A stretch of 64,000 nucleotides of DNA. It comes from Gigaspora rosea. Its lineage: Eukaryota; Glomeromycota; Glomeromycetes; Diversisporales; Gigasporaceae. Both the position numbers and the translations under genes were made by a program. Numbering within the stretch: the stretch's first letter is position 1; every line of letters starts with the position of its first letter. Below are positions 23,320 to 34,833 of this stretch, piece after piece. The notes under the pieces were generated by a model that was not told where the DNA came from, searched no databases, and saw only the letters and a list, made by a program, of their open reading frames with translations. The stretch covers positions 1 to 64,000 of the forward strand of contig QKWP01001109.1 of NCBI GenBank assembly GCA_003550325.1. Reading direction: 5' to 3'.

Positions 23320-24838
23320 TCAACGCCAATAAAAAAGCGCTTTAACCAAATATTTCAATTGAATAGGTCTTGGCTCGTTAATTTCTGATATTTATATGAA
23401 TTAGGACATCAATAACTTTTTAATTACGATAAATTCAATGAATACTTACCATCTGGAATAGCGAAATCAATTTGCGTGCTATCACAATCTATTGTATAAA
23501 TGAAAATTCAATAATTGCTCAATAATTACAAAACATTTCAATAAATATGAATAGAACTTAAAAAAGAAGCCTGTATTTATAAGAGAATCTGCTATTTGAT
23601 TCGTGTTAATAATTTTACTAGTGTACATTGATGTCGGATGTTTTTGTTCAGCAACATTTAATGTTTCTATGATTTTATCAGCAGCCATGAACTTCTCTTT
23701 AATATCAAGTTCTTCATCAAATACAACTGATTTCATTAAAATAGTCTGCCATTGATTAAGTTTTAAGCCAACTTCTTTAGCAGTTGGTCGTTTTTTTGGA
23801 TCTGGATCCATACACTGCTTAGCTAATTTGATGTAAAAATCGAGTGTGCCAGGAGCAAATTCTGGTCTTAATGGATTTTTTTTATCACAAATCATCAATG
23901 CCAATTTATGATCAAATGGACAGTCGTCATAAGCTCTTTTCCAGTTGACATTTCTGTCATCATTATACCTAAGCCATAAATATCAGATGCTGATGTATAT
24001 GGTTGACCATTCAAAACTTCTGGAGCGACATAAGGCAAAACCCCGTAAGTCGCATTCTCTATATTAAGTTCATCCATTCCTTTAGATAAACCTAAATCTG
24101 CAACATAGGACTGTATTCCACCCTTATGTTGAGTTTGTAAAATATTACCACTATGAAAATCACCATGAATATATCCTGCTTTGTGAATATAATCTAAATC
24201 ATATGATATGAATGTAAGTTGTTGTAATTTACTTCGCCAATTAAGTTTTTTAAAATCTGTTGCTAAAAACCTGTGAAGATTCCCTTTATCAGCATATTGC
24301 AGTACCATAAAATACTCATTCTTTTCATTTTGAGTTAATCCATATATATTAAGGGTACTACCTATTAATCTACATTTTACATTATTCCTAAACTTTGACA
24401 CAAAATTTATGTGTTAGTTAATTAAAACTTAAAATATTTAGAGTGATGATAATATTTCGACTCACTTCTTTTAGAAAATTATCAGTTTCAAACCCATATA
24501 AATTTTTGAGAGCAACAATGCATGACTTATCACGCGACCTGACGTAGTTTCCATATTTTCCTTCGATTTTTCGCACTCCATCTAACCAGATTGCTGAATA
24601 TACTGAACTGAATCCACCTTTCCCTACCATTTTTATGTTTTTTAGCCTATCAAATGGAATCCATTCAATTAGCTTTGAGTATGTTGGGGCTTTAAGTTGA
24701 AATTCCTTAATGAGTTCATCAATTTTTTCGACACCACTCGTCCATCCTTGAGTTGCCAATTTAGGATCACACGTCCGACACCAGCGAGGGGTAGTGTTGT
24801 ATTGATTGCAAGTAGCACATTTTCCATTACCAGGAGAT
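23320..24838 (-). CDS. Protein kinase exons of the SPRY-TPR-kinase gene
   Basis: 3' part of one minus-strand gene. Exon 24466-24838 encodes a four-Cys motif (CATC ... WCRTC, zinc-ribbon-like), then WTSGVEKIDELIKEFQLKA, the glycine loop VGKGGFSSVY and the VALK lysine; its donor is GTGAGT. Exon 24392 downward has the C-lobe: YIHGDFHSGNIL (catalytic Asp kept, HRD changed to HGD), VADLGLSKG (DLG for DFG), YVAPEVL and SDIYGLGIMM. A one-base deletion in an A-run near 23938 shifts the frame before RAYDDCPFD, leaving either a pseudogene or an assembly error. Probable last exons are 23450-23488 (CDSTQIDFAIPD) and 23320-23384 (EINEPRPIQLKYLVKA, stop TGA); the donor between exon H and 23488 is unresolved. 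Active-site residues are present, so catalysis is plausible. Confidence 0.82.
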
Positions 24839-27800
24839 CTTAAAATAAGATTATAAATATTATTATTTTTTTATTTTATTTTTATTTTTTCTTTGTTTAA
24901 ATTAATTTAAATACAAATAATGAATTATATACTTACCTCCTAAAAAATCCATAAACTCAAATAATCAATTAAATACGCTTAGGAAACGATAGTCTATAAA
25001 GTAAACTTTATTCTCACCCTCTTTATATTGTTTACGTAATGCGTAGCAATTAATTAATGATATAAAATTCTTTCTATAGAGATTGTGAATATACTTGAAC
25101 CTTGTACTCACATTCTGACAATTTAAAAATATTAATTAAATATATGAAATACTGATCTTTGTAGGCTAAGTTATGAACTAGTAAAACCTGGCATAATCAT
25201 CACATAATTAAAAGCATAATTAAACGTAACAACTAATGTGATTGACATAGCGGATTTTACTAGCTCATCGACTCAATTTACACCTTTTCTAAGATAATCA
25301 GAATACTATACTTACAACCTAATTTAATATGCTTTAATTATCAGAGAATGTAAACACACTTTATAAATTTGTATAAACAAGCTTTATACTCACGCACTAG
25401 CAATTAGATATCGTTATGTAAATATGTGAATGATAACAAAAATCATCTTTCAAATGAACTTTATACTTACCCCCTATTGATTTACATAAGACAATAGACG
25501 TTTGTTAATAAGATTTAGTAAACAATCTGATTTTACTGTATAATGAATATAATCCAAGCTTCTTACTTACTCCCTTTTATTATATATATAATTTGGTGTT
25601 AACGAGATAAATTTTATAAACGACAATTAAAGTTGCACTCACCGACTAAATAAAGTTATTCATATTGTATTAATGTTATATATTGAAATTCTAAATTAAA
25701 ACAAACTTAAATTTTATACTCACTCCCTGGCAATTTAACACGTTGTAATTTATAGGAATAAGTACATTTAACGAACGGCTGATTTACAAGTAATACTTAT
25801 ACTCACATACTATAATTGGTTAGAGGAATATTGGATAAGAATGATTATTATTAAAGGCTAATTTTTTTTTTTAAAATTTTTATCATAAATGTTTATACTC
25901 ACGAGCTACAAATTTAATATACATGCAAGTAATGGTTAATATTGATCACGTGAAATTATTGTTATGGTATTGACTTTATACTTACGAGCTATTAAATTAT
26001 AAGTGCATAGTCGGTTAAAGAAATATTTTAATACCAAAAGTAGGATGTTTATAAAAGAATATTAAACTTACTTCCTTCAATAAAATAATATAAATAAATA
26101 TAATAGCACAATAACATATTCTAATTTTTTAAGTTAGCATAAATAAACTTTATGCTCACCACCTAATTCGGATAACAAAGTCTTGTAAAATACGAATTAT
26201 ATAGAAAAGAATACATTTGAACTGTTGAACTTTATACTTGCCACCTAATTCAACATGAGTGTGAATGATAAATTCTTATTGATGTTGACTTCAAATGAAC
26301 CTTATACTTACTGCCTGTAAATTTTGTTCATTAGAGTGATAATAAAGGCCTTTACTTTATACAGCAATAAATATATTTAAATTCTATAACCCACCTTTTA
26401 ACATATGTAATTTATTTAGATAAATAATATACTACGGATATTATTATAAAAAATAGGTCAAATTTGTTCTTATCTGTTATACTCACTCACTTGTTAATGT
26501 AAATGATTCGGTTTAGTAATTATAATTTGTAAATCATCATCATGCAGCTGAAATTCATACTCACGGACTAATAATATACACATTTATAATAATTTAGAAC
26601 AATAATCATATGAAAAAGCCAACTTCTTTAAGTAGAGGAAATTAAGTTTTACACTTACTTTCTTTAATTTATTATGTATCCAATTAATTGGGAAAAGTGA
26701 TTAATTAATGGTAAATTATATTCTCATAATGGACTTTATACTTACACGCTGGTAATGTAACGAAGTTTAAAGAATTATTAATGAAGCTTTTATTAAACGT
26801 AGATTAATCAAAATCTATACTTACTCTCTATCAAATGCAAATATTTAAGGAAATAATATTTAATAATAAATCTTATGAAACTGAGTAATGCATTTAGACT
26901 TTATACTCACGGCCTAATTTAATAATCGCACAATGATTAGATTGTAAATCTTTATATAGTCAATAAATATAACTTAAATTTATATTTACCATCTAATATA
27001 CAATAATATATATATAATTATTAAAGTTTAATAAGTTACTTGATAATATATATAATATATGCAATAATTCTTATACTCACGCGCTGGTAATTTATTATTG
27101 ATTTAGCAAATGACACGATAAATCTTTTGAAACAATCTAATAAGTTTAAATTCAATACTTACTCCCTGTTTATCAAGTACAATATAATAATTGATATTTG
27201 TTTGTAAAACTTTGCCAAATATGATTTTGTAATAGAATTAATTTAATATTATGCTCACCACCTATTTAATACATAAAAATAATTAATGCTAAGTCCCTTA
27301 ACAGTTACCGTAATAGCTTCTGTTTTATTTAATGAGTAATATATAACTAAGCTTTATACTCACCACCTAATTTGGAGTGTATATAATTAATCAAGTAATA
27401 TCTACATGTTGAGCTTTATAAATTACAAACATTATTATTTAATTATATGCTTACCATCTAATTTGACATTTAATGCATATAATTTATGAGTGAAGGATTT
27501 ATTAATAGTTTTTGCAAATAATGTATTGATAAATGGATTTAATAAAATTTCATACTCCCTTAATTTTTAAGTAGACTTTAGAAAATTTTATTTTATATAA
27601 AAGAAAACTATATTTAAATATTTAAATAAACATACCATCTAATTTATATCACATAAATTAATATTAAAAAAAGTTCTTTATAAAATGCAAATTTAATAAT
27701 TGACCTTATACTTACATACTAATAATTTAAAATTTTTAGTATGGGATTAAAAAATAATGCAGACATTCTCTATGAAAACGATACTTACTCTCTTTAATTT

Positions 27801-28709
27801 AGCATGCGCAAACAGTTAAAAAAGAAAATAATTATTATGGAACATCAACTTTTAAATAAATGAAACAGAACTTATACTCACACACTGTTAATAATATGCA
27901 TAAAAACAAATGTTTAATGTAAACTTAATATATAAAAGAACGTTTAAAAATCTAATTAAAATAAACTTCATACTTACTCACTGGTAAACATTGCGTATCA
28001 GTTAGTTGCGATGCTGTTTGTAATTAAAGGTAATAACTGAATTTTATACTTACAAACTAAAACATAATTCAGTACATTTAATTAATAATAAAAAGAATTA
28101 TAAATAGCTGGCTTATAAAGACTTATACTTACTCCCTTTAATTTAAAATATGCATTAATTAAAGAAGCAACAAAGAAAATGCAATATTTAATGACAAATT
28201 TTACTTACTCCCTTTAAAGTATAATATCAAAATATTAAGTATTTGTGAATGATAATTTTATAAATACTATATTAAACTCTTTACTAACCATCTATTTTGA
28301 ATACGTTCATAATTAATTAAAAAAATATGACACAATAAAAGGTAAATTTTTAAATGAATATCATACTCACTCTCTTTAGTTATGTATTTGTTTAGATAAC
28401 AATATTAAATCATAATATCATAATATTACGAAATTATAAAAGTAATGTAAATGTATTTATACTTACTGCCTTAAATTAATAAATATAAATTAATTGAGAA
28501 CATACAGTATTCTATTCTAAATCCTCATTTCAATGCACTACTTACAAGCTAAATAATTAAGCATGCACGCAATTAGAAAGCTTATTAACCACTAATATTA
28601 GTAAAATGCATTGAGCATTATACTTACAAACTTTACATAATCATATAGAACAAGATAAATTTTAAATTCTTAGTAATACTGATAAAAAAAAATATTAAGT
28701 CATATTTAC
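24839..28709 (-). other. Array of 42 single-codon (3-nt) micro-exons and ~43 introns
   Basis: On the minus strand the pattern AG-NNN-GT(A/G)AGTAT recurs about every 67-102 nt between the TPR exon (donor GTAAAT at 28709) and the kinase exon (acceptor AG before 24838). Low coordinate of each 3-nt exon, 5' to 3': 28628, 28546, 28467, 28371, 28289, 28209, 28133, 28053, 27978, 27882, 27789, 27716, 27636, 27556, 27455, 27364, 27259, 27163, 27081, 26990, 26911, 26825, 26746, 26659, 26565, 26487, 26312, 26242, 26160, 26072, 25986, 25903, 25807, 25724, 25643, 25571, 25471, 25394, 25316, 25112, 25018, 24937. One unit has a GC donor (26242). Two places are degenerate: about 26395 (AG directly abuts GTGGGT) and 25261-25263 (would leave a 52-nt intron and a stop). 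Introns share acceptor-side words (gcat, aattaaattag), so units arose by tandem duplication. Confidence 0.75.
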
Positions 28710-29061
28710 TCTCTTGCCACTCCTTCGTGGGCTTTTAATGTCCATGCATCATCTAGTTTAATTTCTAATAAGTTGATAAAGTCTGCAAGTGATTCTCTAA
28801 ATTGGCCCATCATATGATAAGTTTCTCCTCGATATCGTAATGCAATCATATAATTTGGTTCAGCTTCTAGTACATTTGTGAAATCTTCAACTGCTTCATT
28901 ATATCTGCCCATAATAAGATAAGCTTTTCCCCGATAACATAATGTAACTGTATTATTTGGTTCAATCTCTATTGGCTTTGTTAATTCATCACTGCATAGA
29001 TTAATAATTTTGATCCAATTATTCTTTAATAATTCATCATCAATATCATCATTATTCATTG
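28710..29061 (-). CDS. TPR-repeat exon of the SPRY-TPR-kinase gene
   Basis: Exon of 352 nt. It begins with the acidic MNNDDIDDELLKNNW and continues with two clear tetratricopeptide units (RGKAYLIMGRYNEAVEDFTN, RGETYHMMGQFRESLADFIN) and the start of a third (LKAHEGVA). TPRs form helical pairs that bind peptide partners. The exon ends in phase 2 (last full codon AGA, then GA) at donor GTAAAT, 28709. Read on without splicing, the frame would stop at once (TAA, 28706-28708). The next exon sequence downstream is the micro-exon array. The upstream intron is 29062-29127. Confidence 0.8.
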
Positions 29062-29127
29062 CTATTAATAAAATAATGTTAATGTTGAATTTATAAATTA
29101 CAAATAATTTAGAATAAATAAATTTAC

Positions 29128-29999
29128 CTGCATATTTAAACTTTTCATGCCCAAAATTTATTTTTACAGTTGCATGTTGTGATTTTAGCCAAACACATGA
29201 ATTCAAAACACCTTCTATATTTCTAAACGCAATTCCTAAAAATATAATTTAGAATTTATCAAATACCCAAAGGTGAACGTTTAGAATTATATGATTTTTT
29301 ATATAAATAATAATTGCCTTGATGCACTCCATTTTTAGTATAAAAAACTGTATTATATTTAAAATTTAAGCAGCATCCAATAATATCGCCAGTAGTAAAA
29401 GATGGCCCATACGGTCTTTCATACTCTAAACAACAATAGGTTTCTCCATTACTTCCATAATAACCCCACGAAGTATTTTCTGATCCTGTGAATATCTCGA
29501 TAAATAAATATATTCAATAAATATGTAACTTAATTTTTATAAAATTTAAAGCTGAAAATACCAGAAACTTTATATTTATTAACTACATTCCCACAAAAAC
29601 CGATCCCAATAATTCTACCAAAAAAATTATAAAATTAGTGATTGTATTTGTATTGATTTTATTTATAAAGTATTGTAAAAGTATTTTACCCATTACTTCC
29701 TCCATTTATTATAATAACTTCAAAATAAAGTAATCCACATTTTTGAGGAATTAGACCAATTCGCATTGCAGAAGAATCATCATTACTGTCACCAGGTCCT
29801 AAAAAGCAATTTGATAAAACAAATTAATTAATATAATTAGATTATTGTTTGCTCCCTAATTGAATTTACTATGTGAGTTCGCCAATCATTCTTGGAAGAA
29901 TAATTATATCTATTTTTATGAGGTAGTGCAGTAATAATTTCATAATGAAAAGTGTTATCACCTACCTCTATTAGCTAATACAAGTTCGTCAAAATTCAT
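29128..29999 (-). CDS. SPRY-domain exons of the SPRY-TPR-kinase gene
   Basis: Five exons with matching phases: 29966-29999 (ATG at 29999, MNFDELVLANR), 29700-29798, 29562-29614, 29267-29485 and 29128-29235. Together they encode a SPRY beta-sandwich: CGLLYFEVIIINGG, IIGIGFCGNVV, TSWGYYGSNGETYC, PYGPSFTTGDIIGCCLNF, NTVFYTKNG, LGIAFRNIEGVL, and ATVKINFGHEKFKYA near the end. SPRY domains bind protein ligands, as in RanBP9-type proteins. There is an insertion of about 15 residues after the KNG turn. The first exon is the least certain: the N-terminus is shorter than usual and the intron after it is 167 nt. No TATA-like element can be defended upstream. Confidence 0.8.
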
Positions 30000-30929
30000 A
30001 TCTAAAAGTAAATTGGAAATATTTATTTATGTATCTGTCATAGTATGCATGTACGTACGTACGTACGAGTTTAGTTGGATAAAAATCTAACCTTTACCAA
30101 TTATGTTTATTTAAAACAAGCAAAGGATTCAAAATTACGGGTTTTTAGCAATATATCTTGCTTTAAGCGAAAAAAATTTAATTAAATTAAATGTCTGTAT
30201 TAGGTTAGAATATCAAAATTCGATGCTTGTTTACATTATTTATTATGAATATTACGAAATGTAACGTTATTTTCCAGTTACGTTTTTCCCCCATAATTTG
30301 TGTTACTGTTAATATATGAATTGCCAAAACATTAGTGTTATGCAAATAATAGATCATTTCTAAATGAGTAATACATAAACTGTCACTGCGACCAATTTAC
30401 TTCTTTAACTATAGTAAGTCATTTAACCAATAAAAATTAATGCACGTGACAAATGGCAAATGACAGGTCATTATTTGATGACTCAGTGAATACATTTTAA
30501 TTTTGATTAACAATATTGGTGTGAGTAATTGGTCGTAATTTTTCGCAAATTTTTTAACAAAAACTCAATTATATCGTGACTCAGTAATCCAAATTGGATG
30601 CTTGGCACCATTTGATTCGTCTCGATGAGTCAAATCGAATGATGCCAAAATCATTCAATTCAGTTCTCTGGATCACAAGTAGGGATCAGAGATTGATCAA
30701 CAAAGCAAGTCTCTTATTTAATAAGTGAGGTAATCAACTTCTTAATCAATGGATTTTATATGAAGGAGTCTGAATTTTAGGCAATACACACATTCTTTTT
30801 CTTCTCAAATACGAATATGGGTATTTCAATTATCACGAACTTATGATGAACAACTTTCTTACCAGCGATTATATGCAAAAAGGGAGATAATTGTTTTAAT
30901 GAACTAACTTCTACTATTTATAACTTTGA
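30000..30929. other. Upstream/intergenic region with small repeats
   Basis: Likely contains the promoter of the minus-strand SPRY-TPR-kinase gene. Visible features are an (acgt)n run at about 30050-30067 and a foldback at 30604-30646 (ggcaccatttgattcg / cgaatgatgcc). No gene seen. Confidence 0.45.
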
Positions 30930-31512
30930 AGTTTTAGAACTCAAGTGAGTTTTTAGTTTTTTGAAATTAAAATGAGTTGCTTTATTTTGGAAGTGAGCTT
31001 GAGGCTATTATATACATTTAATTACAAACTAAAATTTCTTTGTTTCTCACAAATCAATTGTAACTTTCACATTTAGAATCTTTCAAATTAAAAAATTCTT
31101 TTAATTCGTGATCATCAATTCTCCAATACTACTTACTAAAAATAGTAAATATCTATATATATAAAAATAGAAAATAAAAATTGAGCACAGCCCACTTTGG
31201 GTTCGAAATTTTAGAACTCATGTAAGTTTTAGTTTATCGAACTCAAAATGAGTTGCTTTATTTTGAAGGTGGTCTTGAGGCTCTTATATACTTTTAATTA
31301 CAGACTAAAAAGATTCTTTCAATCATTTTAATTCTTTTTGTCTCTCACGAATCAATTGTATCTTTTGAATCTTTAAATCTTTCGAATCAAAAGATTCTTT
31401 TAATTCAGAATCGTCAATCCTCCATAATTCCATTTATTAAAATAGTAAATATATATATACATATATAGATAAAAAATAAAAATAGAAAATCGAGCACAGT
31501 CCACTTTGGGTC
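30930..31512 (+). repeat. ~290-bp tandem duplication
   Basis: Two head-to-tail copies (about 30930-31207 and 31208-31512). Shared blocks in order: gttttagaactca, aaaatgagttgctttatttt, gag(c/g)cttgaggct(a/c)ttatata, caattgta, cttttaattc, aatagtaaatat, gagcacag(c/t)ccactttgggt. Divergence is moderate. No coding capacity. Confidence 0.8.
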
Positions 31513-31546
31513 AGTCCTACGCCTGCCTTTTTCAACCGTCACAACC

Positions 31547-31782
31547 AGTGTCTGAAATTGGGTTGTGGAGTCTGCGGACCACGACAAATTTTAAGTTTCC
31601 GCAACCAAAATCTGAAGTGCATATGCGAATTCCGCACATAAATTTGCAAATTTTACTTATAAATTTCGATTAAATGCTTATGCGCGTAACTAAATTTTTA
31701 TAAATGTCTTATAATCCGCAAATATTTTGTTTTATTTGGTTGCGGCCCGCAACAAATTTAAAAATTGAATTTCAGACACGGT
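31547..31782. mobile_element. MITE with gtgtctgaaatt termini
   Basis: The left end gtgtctgaaatt (about 31547) is matched by aatttcagacac (about 31770-31781). Arms extend inward through gttgtgg..ctgcgga..cacaa and ttgcggcccgcaac. About 235 bp, no ORF. Confidence 0.6.
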
Positions 31783-31994
31783 CACAACGGGTTAATATGC
31801 TAACGTATACAAAAGTCCTAGGTTAGTTAAAGGGTTCGGATGCGGTATATAAAGATTTACTATTTGAGATCGGTATAACCAGCCTAAATTATTATAAAAA
31901 AAAAAACCTTTCTGCCCGACTTGGTTTGTTATAGCCCGATTTTGGTATAGGCAGGGTCGGTATATCCAGAGTTGACTGTAACATTATTTTTTTG

Positions 31995-32823
31995 ATTTTT
32001 TACAGGAGGGCAAATTTCCAGGTCGGATGTAGCTCTAATTGTTAACAGGTTCTATAGTAAAATTATTAGTTGAACAAATTTTACTTAAATGAATGGATAT
32101 GATTTCATTGGGTAAAATTTTTTATGATCTTGGGAAAAATTGATAAATCGATCCACCCGACCATGATTCCGATGTACTTCAACATATTCCGACACGGATT
32201 TTGGTGGTCCTCCTGTATGAATTTATTTTTTTTTTTTTGTCGAAATGTCAAAATTATAAATTTGACTAAATGTCTAAATGTTCAACGAAATTAATAATTA
32301 AATGTCTAATATACCGGTAGGTAAAAATTTTACTCCTATACCATTTTTCGCACTTATTGCCTGAATTTCAAGATCGAGCTGATCTGGAGTCTTTTTCTAT
32401 GTATCTATTTTGCTTTTCTTTTCGTTTTTTTTTTTTTTTTAATAATATGACGAATTTTTAAACTAATTGAAAAGTTAAAAATGTTAAGAAAACGGAAAGA
32501 ATGTGAAAGAAGTCATGCAACTGTAATAAAATAAACTTTATGAAATACGTAACTTTAATTTAAAAAATAATATAAAAATATAATAAGAACTGGGAAATAA
32601 TCAGGGTCGGGATATGTCGGAGTACATTGGAATCATGGTCGGCCGGACCGGAATTGATCAATTTTGTCCCAAGATCATAAAAACTTTTACTAATAAATCC
32701 TATCTACTCATTAAGTAAAAAATGCCAGCTGACACAATTTCGCTATAGAATCTGCTAAAAACCAGAGCTAAACGCCGACCTAGATCCGACGCATCCAAGG
32801 GGATAGCCCTGTAAAAATCCGCA
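31995..32823. mobile_element. Element with ~225-bp inverted arms (repeat family A)
   Basis: The arm 31995-32220 and the inverted arm 32597-32823 are copies of the same sequence seen singly at 9112-9305: ttttttacag, gg(a/t)cg(g/t)atgt, ctatag(t/c)(a/g)aaatt, tttttacttaa, gatcttggga, gaccatgattcc, gacatat(t/c)ccgac. The centre is AT-rich with no ORF. A long-TIR foldback element is the simplest reading. Confidence 0.7.
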
Positions 32824-32837
32824 AAGTAAACATAACA

Positions 32838-33459
32838 TACCGTAAATTCTCGAAATAACAGGCATCTGCGCGTTATTTTGAATACGTGGGCGTTATTTCG
32901 AGTACGCGCATGGGCGTTATTTTGAATATCTAGGTTAATTTTTTGAAACTTGTACAATACATATAAAAAATAAAAAAGATTCCCGCCAAATATCTTGAAA
33001 CTTATTTAATAGAGTGTTTCAGAATTAATGTTCAGGTCTCTGATTCTGAATTAAATTAGCGACAAAATTAGTACGTATAAATCCTATTCATTTTTATTTA
33101 TAACCTTATTTATATAATAATGAATTCTTTTACGATCGTAAATTTTCTTTCGAAATTCTATATTTAATCATCAAAAAAAAGGTTGCTTTTTTTATTCCGT
33201 ATAACTATCATTTCATTTTTGATTTCGAGTTTCGAATTAATGTCATAAATTCTTAAGAATATTGAATTATTAATAGGCGTTTTGCTTATTACTGGTATAA
33301 GGTCAATGAACTATATATATAACTTGATATAAATGTATATGGTTGGATGCGCGTTATTTCGGGGCGCGCATGAGCGTTATTTCGAAACCACCTAAGCTAT
33401 TTTTAGGGGCGCGATTTTCGAAATAACGCCCATGCCCGTGATTCGAAAATTTACGGTAT
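32838..33459. mobile_element. TA-flanked element with gcgttattt arrays
   Basis: Ends taccgtaaattctcgaaata and tcgaaaatttacggta are inverted, with TA at both edges. Both subterminal regions carry repeats of (t/g)gcgcgttatttcga/tacgcgcatgggcgttattt. 622 bp, non-coding except a spurious overlap. Tc1/mariner-like target choice is inferred from TA. Confidence 0.7.
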
Positions 33460-33879
33460 ACATAATTAGCTTATATAAATTTAATTTAGACATTTCAACA
33501 CTATTTAGACATTTCGACAGTTTTTGGAATTTAGATATTATTTTAGAAATTTCCATATTAGTTTAGAATTTTGACATGTTAAATTTCGAAAGCTGAAATA
33601 TTTTTAAACCAATTTTGACCAACAACACTACTACGTCATAAGCTAATATCTGATTATTTGATCATTAAGGTCGTTTAGGTCATTTACGTATGAAAGGATT
33701 TTTATTGGTTGAATAGAAGTAGGTTTAAAAATTTTAGACGATTCCCAAACTTTATTTTTAATTACGGCAAATTTTGTTATTGCGTATTCCAATAGCATCT
33801 ATTGATCAGTTTAAAAGTACCTTAAATGTAACTCATTAGAAATGATATGCATTTAGAATACAGTAAAAAAAATTACATT

Positions 33880-34268
33880 TATGGGAGTCAGAAATATACT
33901 GGTCCAGTGTTTGAGGTTGTATTTAGAGAGATATTGCATTTAAGGGGTTGCATTTAAGGAGATATGACTGTATTTTTATCAACTATTATATACACTCAAA
34001 CTTCTTTAAATGTAGTCCCATAATGCAATATCACTATAAACACAACCACAAACCTGGTTAAAGTAATTTTATGTATCACAAAATGCAATTTTTCATATTG
34101 TTCTCTAATGCACGTAATTAAAAGATGGTCTCAATGAATTGCATTTGGGAAACCTGGCTTGTATATGCATTATCTCTCTGTTTCAAATATATTTCTAATT
34201 CCCATCAATGAAATTTTTTATTAAAGTTTGGTTATAAAGAGTTGCATTTAGGGAGGTCTGACCTTATA
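33880..34268. mobile_element. Tigger/pogo-like MITE, nested pair
   Basis: Ends tacactcaaacttctttaa (about 33988) and gcatttagggaggtctgacc (about 34262), with a second partial end gcatttaaggagatatgactgta at 33951-33973. The same arrangement of a full element beside a partial inverted one is seen at 13776-14010. Confidence 0.5.
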
Positions 34269-34833
34269 AGTAGAATTAATAAACTAATTTTAACAATGTA
34301 TGATCAAACTTTATCATTATCCAAGTAATGTCATCTGTTGATCAAACAGAGTACGTTCGAACAGTACGTATGTATGTATATGTACTGTGCAGAAAACCCC
34401 ATCACCTTATATATAAAAAACAACGGAGATATGCTAAATATATCGGTCTCAATAGCTTCAGTATGCATTGTACACTTCTTGGCACACTATTTTTATTCAA
34501 AAAAAAGTTGCGAATTCTAAATCGATAATTTAAGAAATTTGTATTCAATAGGTATTACTGTTTTATGCATTGCATTTATGCATTGCCTTAATATAGACAA
34601 TAAGTTTTAAATTACTTTCACTGTACGTATTCGCTTTCGAACTTTTTATCTATTGAAATTTTGTATATAGAGAATAAAATTAAATATCTTTCATTGTACG
34701 TATTCATCTTTGAAATTTTTATCTACTGAAAATTTTATATAAATATTTAATTTTTACAACTCAGTATTTCTGATTAATTTTCATGATTCAAAAAAAAAAA
34801 TGAATACATATAACATTTTATAATCAATTTTAG

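Noticed and set aside
25229-25240. Extra micro-exon at cgtaacaactaatg in the 204-nt interval
   Set aside because: It would need a 2-nt exon with a GTTACG donor, breaking the frame and the 3-nt rule; left as intron.
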